From the NCBI GenBank assembly GCA_003153875.1, contig PMBY01000323.1, positions 4,401 through 10,663 of the forward strand: a stretch of 6,263 nucleotides of DNA, written 5' to 3'. This DNA comes from Myxococcales bacterium (lineage in GTDB: Bacteria > Myxococcota > Polyangia > Fen-1088). This document shows, in pieces, positions 1-3,404 of the stretch. The notes under the pieces were generated by a model. That model saw only the letters and a program-made list of their open reading frames with translations, made no database searches and was not told the DNA's origin. Positions within the stretch are counted from its first letter, which is position 1; every line of letters begins with the position of its first letter. A program made the position numbers and the translations under genes.

Positions 1-9
1 TCGATCGGT

Positions 10-27
10 CAGCGCAGGATCGCGCTG
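10..27 (-). terminator. Hairpin just after the glycosyltransferase stop (weak terminator candidate)
   Basis: A perfect 6-base inverted repeat (CAGCGC / GCGCTG) with a 6-base loop starts 12 bases past the stop codon of the minus-strand glycosyltransferase. The stem is entirely GC-rich apart from one pair, but no run of U follows it in the minus-strand transcript. It could be a 3'-end stabilising hairpin or a poor intrinsic terminator. The other bases from 1 to 39 show no recognisable gene start. Confidence 0.25.
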
Positions 28-39
28 GCACCGCCACCG

Positions 40-1611
40 TCAGGTGCCGCGCAGGCGGCGCAGGACTTCCCGCGCTGGCCCGGTGGCGCGCCAGCTCCAG
101 GATGACAGCAGCTCGTCGAGGCGTGCCTGCCGCCGGACCAGGTCGGCACCCAGTTCGTTGTTGGCGTGAGCCAGGACGTCGCGCTGTGCTTGGACGTCGC
201 TCAGCGTGCGGGCCAGGGTGTCGCGCTGAGCTTCAACTTCTTCCAGCGTGCGGACCAGCGAGTCGCGCTGTGCTTGAACGTCGCTCAGCGTGCCGGCCAG
301 CGAGTCGCGCTGAGCTTCAACCACTTCCAGTGTGCGGACCAGGGCGTCGCGCTGCGCTTGAACGTCGCTCAGCGTGCCGGCCAGGGTGTCGCGCCGAGCT
401 TGAACCTCGTCCATCGCGCGAGCCAGGGAGTCGCGCTGCTCTCGAACCTCATCCCGCGCGCGGGCCAAGGTGTCGCGCTCCCTCTCGACCGCCTCCAGCG
501 TGCGGGCCAAGGTGTCGCGCTCCCCTTCAACCTCGTCGAGCGTGCGGTCCAGCTCGTCCCGTTCCCACTTGGCCGCCTCCAGCGGGCGGGTCAGCGCGCT
601 GCGCTGCCCCTCGACCTCGACCAGGGTGCGGGCCAGCGCATCTCGCTCCTCCCGCGCCTGCTCCGTCTCGCGGCTGGCCGCGACCTGCTCGCGCCGCGAA
701 CGCTCCGCTTCCTCCGAGCGGATCATCCCTTCCTTCTGCGCGACGTCGAGGTCGTGCTCGGAAACCGCCAGCGCGGATTCCAGTTCCTCCACGCCCCGAT
801 GGCGCAGGAAAAGCTGCAGCCGAATGCCGTCGGGGTCGTAGGCGGTCAGCGTGGCAGGGTCGCGAATGAAGCGGGCGCCCGCCTCCACGCCGTCGTACTG
901 CGCATACGAGCCAAGCTCGCGCTCGCCCGGATCCCGGCGCGGCTCGCGTTCTTGCAGAATCTTGCGCTCGCCCTGAGCCTGGTTGCGGATGGGGTAGTGG
1001 CGCAACAGGAAGCGGATGGGAAACACGCGGCGTTCCGGGACGATGGCCTCGTGCCCGCCGGACGAAAGCAGATCCACCGACGATTTCTTCCAGGCGTTGA
1101 TGCGCAGCCGGTCGAAACGGCGGGCCGGCTCGCAATACCGGAAGGTAGCGCGCAGGTCGTCTCCCTTGCGGTAGTTGTCGTCGGTGGGCGGAAAGCCGAG
1201 CGCCGCGAAGTCGATGGCGTTGTAACCGGCTGTCTGCACCCGCCGGATGGCCCGGCACAGGTCGAGGTGCGGCCACGGGCTCTCGCGGAACTCGTCAACA
1301 CCGTGGTGGATGAACCAGTCGCCGTCCAATTCCTGGGCCAGCTTCTGCATGCGCTCCAGGATGCGACCCCAGGTCGAGCGCTGGGCGTCTTGCCCGGGAA
1401 AGCCCGATTCGTCGGGAAAGCGTTCGATCGCGATGAGGCCCTGGCCGGCAAACCGTTGCGCTTCTGCCACCGTACCGTCGGTCGAAGCGCGATCGATGAG
1501 GTACACCGACACACCCTGCTCGATGAGGTGCTGGATGGACAACCCGATGATGTCTTCCTCGTTGTAGGAAGCCATGATGGCCGTGACCGAGAAGCTGCCT
1601 GGTGCGTCCAC
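40..1611 (-). CDS. Family 2-type glycosyltransferase with C-terminal repeat coiled coil
   Basis: This 523-residue protein probably transfers a sugar to a cell-surface polysaccharide or glycan at the cytoplasmic side of the membrane. The N-terminal 270 residues look like a GT-A fold: the opening strand and ASYNEED (residues 14-20), the nucleotide-binding IDRASTDGT (39-47), and a DxD-like HHGVDEFRES with D106-E107. SGGHEAI (184-190) and RHYPIRN (204-210) follow. Residues 271-321 are charged helix. Residues 322-489 are twelve 14-residue units forming a long coiled coil, and the tail has SWSWRATGPAR (504-514), a pattern seen at the end of coiled coils in polysaccharide enzymes. There is no signal peptide or membrane segment. 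The start is GTG: the first ATG in frame (residue 13) would cut the first strand, and GAGGAT lies upstream of the GTG. The acceptor and donor sugars cannot be told from sequence. The glycosyltransferase call is fairly secure; the exact role is not. Confidence 0.85.
   Translation of the reverse strand: MDAPGSFSVTAIMASYNEEDIIGLSIQHLIEQGVSVYLIDRASTDGTVAEAQRFAGQGLIAIERFPDESGFPGQDAQRSTWGRILERMQKLAQELDGDWFIHHGVDEFRESPWPHLDLCRAIRRVQTAGYNAIDFAALGFPPTDDNYRKGDDLRATFRYCEPARRFDRLRINAWKKSSVDLLSSGGHEAIVPERRVFPIRFLLRHYPIRNQAQGERKILQEREPRRDPGERELGSYAQYDGVEAGARFIRDPATLTAYDPDGIRLQLFLRHRGVEELESALAVSEHDLDVAQKEGMIRSEEAERSRREQVAASRETEQAREERDALARTLVEVEGQRSALTRPLEAAKWERDELDRTLDEVEGERDTLARTLEAVERERDTLARARDEVREQRDSLARAMDEVQARRDTLAGTLSDVQAQRDALVRTLEVVEAQRDSLAGTLSDVQAQRDSLVRTLEEVEAQRDTLARTLSDVQAQRDVLAHANNELGADLVRRQARLDELLSSWSWRATGPAREVLRRLRGT
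145..648 (-). repeat. 42-bp tandem repeat, about 12 units, encoding a 14-residue coiled-coil unit
   Basis: Residues 322-489 of the glycosyltransferase fall into twelve gap-free units of 14 residues with consensus QRDxLARTLxxVEA, which is two heptads per unit. Leucine recurs at the fourth and eighth positions or nearby and charged residues fill the rest, as expected for a parallel coiled coil or a long helical rod. The first two units and the last one (476-489) are degenerate, while the middle and late ones are close copies. In DNA the phase is 42 bases throughout with no indels visible. Such arrays can change length by slippage or unequal recombination, altering the length of the rod. Confidence 0.9.
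229..396 (-). repeat. Two adjacent 84-bp copies inside the coiled-coil array
   Basis: Bases 229-312 and 313-396 align without gaps and differ at about nine of 84 positions by my reading. Each codes for a pair of 14-residue units, one ending SDVQA and the next ending in EVVEA or EEVEA. The unit at 187-228 again ends SDVQA, so the alternation continues for one more step. This higher-order period means the array last grew by duplicating a two-unit block, not single units. Confidence 0.85.
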
Positions 1612-1614
1612 GCG

Positions 1615-1620
1615 ATCCTC
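1615..1620 (-). promoter_or_regulatory. Ribosome binding site deciding the GTG start of the glycosyltransferase
   Basis: The minus strand reads TTGAGGATCGC just before GTG, placing GAGG five bases from the start codon. This supports the GTG at 1611 over the internal ATG at residue 13. The TGA stop of a short upstream reading frame lies within this site, which would allow coupled initiation. Confidence 0.5.
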
Positions 1621-1690
1621 AACCCGCGGCCATCTCAGCCGGCTGCGCCTGGGCGTAGAAGAAACCAGCCTGTTGTTCTCGATGTCCCAT
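1619..1690 (-). CDS. Possible 23-codon leader peptide upstream of the glycosyltransferase
   Basis: A short reading frame begins with ATG at 1690 and ends with TGA at 1621-1619, seven bases before the GTG of the glycosyltransferase. Its predicted peptide starts MGHREQQAGFF and ends AEMAAG. The stop overlaps the ribosome binding site of the next gene, as in translational coupling. The only purine-rich stretch ahead of its ATG (GGGGAGA) is about 11 bases away, so initiation would be weak. It lies inside the transcript expected from the promoter candidate at 1719-1727. No family is recognised, and a frame of this size can occur by chance. Confidence 0.2.
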   Translation of the reverse strand: MGHREQQAGFFYAQAQPAEMAAG

Positions 1691-1718
1691 CTCGTCTGCG
1701 TCTCCCCGCTAGTCGCGT

Positions 1719-1727
1719 CTTATATCA
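1719..1727 (-). promoter_or_regulatory. Extended -10 promoter candidate for the glycosyltransferase
   Basis: The minus strand reads TGATATAAG, a TGnTATAAT-like extended -10 element with five of six core matches. It stands out as an AT-rich island in GC-rich sequence. No good -35 element is present at 16-18 bases upstream, which extended -10 promoters tolerate. Transcription would start near 1712, giving a leader of about 100 bases before the GTG. Confidence 0.4.
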
Positions 1728-1771
1728 CTACGCCCCGGTGCCTGCCATGCGCGTGTGGCGAGTCGAAATTC

Positions 1772-1785
1772 GTCCGGGTGCGGAC
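1772..1785 (-). terminator. Short hairpin after the metallo-beta-lactamase-fold gene
   Basis: GTCCG and CGGAC pair perfectly around a 4-base loop, beginning 8 bases past the TAG stop of the minus-strand gene upstream. The transcript then reads GAAUUUCG, a very short U run. It may partly terminate transcription before the glycosyltransferase promoter, but the 5-base stem is weak. Confidence 0.3.
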
Positions 1786-1793
1786 AGGAAGCC

Positions 1794-2558
1794 CTAGCGA
1801 CGGACCGGAGACGCGCTCTTGGCCTGCCCGGACAGCGCGACGGCGAGCGCGCGCAACGCCGCGGCGCCGTCGCCCCGGTAGGCCGAACCATGCATACACG
1901 CGAGCAGCGCCGGCTCGGTCGCGGCCAGCCGCTCGATCGCCGGTCCCGCGGCGGTCGGATTCGAGTAGTACTCCATCGCTGCCCGCATCGCCTCGCTGGG
2001 ACCCAGAATGTCACCCGCGGTGACCGCATCGGATGCCGCCCCGGGCTGCGTGAAGAGGTCGCCACAAAACAAGGTTCTGGTCGTGCTCTCCGCCAGGTAG
2101 CCCGCGTCCCACCCGTGTGGCAAGTGGGGCGTGTCGAACCAGCGCAGGCGCTTCGTTCCGATCTCGATCACATCGCCGTCCGCGAGCACGCGCGGCGGGC
2201 GATCGGCCACATCCTGGATCGACAGCATCGCCCCGATCCGCCCGCACAGCGGCGCGGCCTGCGGGGCAGCGGCCAGCCACTCCGCCAGCGATCCGCATTC
2301 GTCGGCCTCGAAGTGCGAGAACGACACCCACTTGAGCTTTGCAACCGGCATCACACTGGCAACCGCGTCCCGGGTCAGCGGGAACATCCGCCGAAGCCCG
2401 GCATGGAAGAGCAGCGGCTCGTCGTCGACGATCAGGTATTGGTTGAAGCTAAACCCCGTCGGCAGGGCCGGATTGGGCGGCACCGGCGTGCTGATGCGAT
2501 AGATCCCTGCGGCGATCTCGTCGATCCGAGTGCCCGATTGCGTGTTCGTGGTGGGCAT
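1794..2558 (-). CDS. MBL-fold protein of the oxygen-binding diiron (ODP/flavodiiron-like) type
   Basis: This 254-residue soluble protein has a metallo-beta-lactamase fold, with metal ligands resembling those of flavodiiron proteins more than hydrolases. The first motif is SHFEADECG with H82, E84 and D86 (H-x-E-x-D), where hydrolases have H-x-H-x-D-H. The further ligands are H145 in TPHLPHGWD, D167 in FCGDLF and H223 in MHGS. Flavodiiron proteins use such a set to hold a diiron site that reduces O2 or NO, and stand-alone ODP-type proteins bind oxygen. There is no flavodoxin or rubredoxin domain here, so any redox activity would need a separate partner, and sensing is an alternative. Residue 87 is Glu where many flavodiiron proteins have His. 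The ATG start is supported by GAGGTG five bases upstream. No signal peptide is seen. It is divergent from the vapB-vapC-recC run. The fold is secure; the diiron role is inference. Confidence 0.85.
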   Translation of the reverse strand: MPTTNTQSGTRIDEIAAGIYRISTPVPPNPALPTGFSFNQYLIVDDEPLLFHAGLRRMFPLTRDAVASVMPVAKLKWVSFSHFEADECGSLAEWLAAAPQAAPLCGRIGAMLSIQDVADRPPRVLADGDVIEIGTKRLRWFDTPHLPHGWDAGYLAESTTRTLFCGDLFTQPGAASDAVTAGDILGPSEAMRAAMEYYSNPTAAGPAIERLAATEPALLACMHGSAYRGDGAAALRALAVALSGQAKSASPVRR

Positions 2559-2563
2559 GGTCT

Positions 2564-2569
2564 CACCTC
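2564..2569 (-). promoter_or_regulatory. Shine-Dalgarno site of the MBL-fold gene
   Basis: The minus strand reads GAGGTG five bases before the ATG, a near-ideal ribosome binding site. It is the strongest translation signal in the window and fixes the start of this gene. Confidence 0.7.
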
Positions 2570-2580
2570 AATCTTGATTG
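2569..2580. repeat. CAATC-TT-GATTG inverted repeat next to the MBL-fold start
   Basis: Five-base perfect arms are separated by two bases, directly abutting the ribosome binding site of the MBL-fold gene. The 2-base gap is too small for a good RNA loop, so if it is functional it is more likely a DNA site for a dimeric repressor. Chance is a serious alternative for arms this short. Confidence 0.25.
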
Positions 2581-2661
2581 GGTGGCCGCCCCTACGCTGG
2601 TGTTACACGCAATCGCCAAGGCCGGCGGCTTCCGACCCGCCCCTTGAGGTTCAAAGAACGT

Positions 2662-2679
2662 TTCGCAGCAACCTGCGAA
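2662..2679. repeat. Perfect 7-bp inverted repeat (TTCGCAG-CAAC-CTGCGAA) in the divergent spacer
   Basis: Arms of seven bases with a four-base centre lie in the middle of the spacer between the MBL-fold gene and the antitoxin gene. No U run follows on either strand, so it does not look like an intrinsic terminator. It could be a regulator binding site or an RNA hairpin in the leader of the minus-strand gene. No regulator is identified. Confidence 0.4.
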
Positions 2680-2692
2680 GTGGGCGACAGAT

Positions 2693-2757
2693 GCGGTCAA
2701 CCTGCCCAGCGAGAGCGCCGGCTTTTTGCGCAGGCGGCAAGCGCGGTCCTTGACCGC
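2693..2757. repeat. 8-bp inverted repeats 49 bases apart (GCGGTCAA ... TTGACCGC)
   Basis: GCGGTCAA at 2693-2700 is the exact reverse complement of TTGACCGC at 2750-2757. The right copy includes the proposed -35 element of the antitoxin promoter. The left copy presents the same TTGACC on the minus strand, facing the MBL-fold gene, but no good -10 lies 17 bases beyond it. Between the arms lies low-information sequence with a short T run (2723-2727). Paired operator half-sites bound through a loop, or duplication of a promoter element, would both fit. Confidence 0.35.
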
Positions 2758-2778
2758 TCATGCATACGGCGGTATGTA
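2750..2778 (+). promoter_or_regulatory. Promoter candidate for vapB-vapC (and possibly recC)
   Basis: TTGACC (2750-2755) matches the -35 consensus in five of six bases. TATGTA at 2773-2778 follows after a 17-base spacer but matches the -10 consensus only modestly. A much better -10 sequence, TATACT, lies at 2777-2782 but would make the spacer 21 bases. With the first choice, transcription would start close to the ATG at 2786, giving a leaderless or nearly leaderless antitoxin message. Confidence 0.4.
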
Positions 2779-2779
2779 T
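2760..2779 (+). promoter_or_regulatory. Operator candidate ATGCATAC-GGCG-GTATGTAT
   Basis: Eight-base arms with one mismatch flank a four-base centre; the inner five bases of each arm (CATAC / GTATG) pair perfectly. The site covers the -10 region of the candidate promoter and sits just before the antitoxin start. Ribbon-helix-helix antitoxins commonly bind such palindromes to repress their own operon, so autoregulation is the natural reading. A second GTATAC palindrome at 2776-2781 and another CGTATG at 2783-2788 extend the same theme downstream. Confidence 0.45.
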
Positions 2780-2785
2780 ACTCGT

Positions 2786-3010
2786 ATGAATCATCGTGCA
2801 GGACTGGAAACCAGGCGGGTGACCGCCAACCTTCCCGTCAAGCTGGTCGCGGACGCGTGTCACGTGACCGGCCTGGGTATCACCGAGACACTCGTGACCG
2901 GGTTGGAGCGGGTCAAACGCTCGGCTGCGGCCGCCCAGGCGCGCGCGCTCAAGGGGAAGCTTCGCCTGACCATCGATGTCGAGACCTCTCGTGAGCGCGC
3001 TCGTCATTGA
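2786..3010 (+). CDS. vapB: Ribbon-helix-helix antitoxin (VapB-like)
   Basis: From ATG 2786 the product has 74 residues. It would neutralise the adjacent PIN toxin and bind DNA as a dimer. RRVTANLP (from the 10th residue) fits the DNA-contacting strand of a ribbon-helix-helix fold, followed by two helices over KLVADACHVTGLGITETLVTG. The tail with KGKLRLTIDV and SRER fits the extended toxin-binding segment seen in VapB-type antitoxins. The start is uncertain: ATG 2774 (78 residues), ATG 2786 and GTG 2819 (63 residues) are all possible, and none has a good ribosome binding site. I prefer 2786 because 2774 lies inside the candidate -10 element. The 3' end overlaps the toxin gene, the usual coupled arrangement. 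The sequence is divergent enough that the family name rests mostly on fold pattern and partner. Confidence 0.75.
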   Translation: MNHRAGLETRRVTANLPVKLVADACHVTGLGITETLVTGLERVKRSAAAAQARALKGKLRLTIDVETSRERARH

Positions 3011-3380
3011 TACTTCGACCTGGATTGCGTACTTTCGGGAAGGGAGCGGCGATGCCATCATCGAGCCCGCGCTCGAGCAAGGGACGGTGTACTTGCCGCC
3101 GGTCGTCGCCAGCGAGCTTCTCTCCGGCCGGATGGCCGAACGCGCACGCGGCGAGCTGGAAGAATTCCTGCTGACTCTTCCTCTTTGCCAGGCGGACGTC
3201 GCCCACTGGTTTCGCGTGGGAAGATTGCGCAACTCGCTGGCGGCCAAGGGTCTCTCCCTCTCGACCCCTGATGCTCACGTCGCCCAGTGCGCGCTCGACC
3301 TGGGCGCGGACCTGCTCTCGGCGGATGCAGTCTTTCGCCTTGTGGCTCGCCACACGAAACTGTCGCTGTTCAGGGTGTGA
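2976..3380 (+). CDS. vapC: PIN-domain ribonuclease toxin (VapC family)
   Basis: This 134-residue protein is a Mg2+-dependent endoribonuclease of the PIN fold, the toxin of a type II pair; family members often cut tRNA or rRNA. The acidic catalytic set is present: D12 in VIDTSTW, E47 in VASELL, D99 in STPDAHVA and D117 in SADAVF. Nothing in the active site appears lost, so it should be functional. The length is typical. It overlaps the antitoxin gene by 35 bases if read from ATG 2976, or by 20 from GTG 2991. The GTG gives MSALVIDTS, a start closer to typical VapC proteins, so 2991 is a real alternative. Neither start has a strong ribosome binding site, which fits translation coupled to the antitoxin. 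The RNA target cannot be predicted. recC begins 24 bases after its stop. Confidence 0.9.
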   Translation: MSRPLVSALVIDTSTWIAYFREGSGDAIIEPALEQGTVYLPPVVASELLSGRMAERARGELEEFLLTLPLCQADVAHWFRVGRLRNSLAAKGLSLSTPDAHVAQCALDLGADLLSADAVFRLVARHTKLSLFRV

Positions 3381-3390
3381 GCCGGTGGGT

Positions 3391-3396
3391 TACCCT
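3391..3396 (+). promoter_or_regulatory. Weak -10-like TACCCT ahead of recC
   Basis: TACCCT fits the relaxed TAnnnT pattern and ends eight bases before the recC ATG, a spacing that would give a leaderless transcript. The only -35-like sequence at about the right distance, TTCAGG, is poor. No Shine-Dalgarno sequence is visible in the 24-base gap, so either leaderless initiation here or coupling to vapC translation could start recC. This is a suggestion only. Confidence 0.15.
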
Positions 3397-3404
3397 GCCC
3401 CCTC

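Noticed and set aside
187..648. Regular short repeats that could suggest a CRISPR array
   Set aside because: The repeats are contiguous with a 42-base period and no unique spacers, stay in one coding frame and encode heptads. This is a protein repeat.
166..1797. A 543-residue open frame on the plus strand opposite the glycosyltransferase
   Set aside because: Its repeats (GQGVAL..., QRAGQ...) are just the antisense image of the 42-bp coiled-coil repeat in GC-rich sequence. It has no recognisable domain, while the minus strand gives clear glycosyltransferase motifs.
2711..2730. GC-rich stretch followed by TTTTT, resembling an intrinsic terminator
   Set aside because: GCCGGC before the T run is self-complementary and leaves no loop, and no longer stem can be drawn. 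No gene ends just upstream on the plus strand.
2726..2785. TTG at 2726 as an N-terminally longer antitoxin start
   Set aside because: The extra 20 residues are Arg-rich and would cover the proposed promoter and operator. There is no ribosome binding site at a useful distance.
2578..2994. A 138-residue plus-strand frame running from the spacer into the antitoxin gene
   Set aside because: It crosses the spacer and overlaps vapB in another frame, with Arg- and Cys-rich composition and no motif. The vapB frame has the ribbon-helix-helix pattern.
2651..3247. A 198-residue minus-strand frame antisense to vapB and vapC
   Set aside because: No family pattern is seen, and the plus strand holds a complete PIN domain with all four acidic residues over the same bases.
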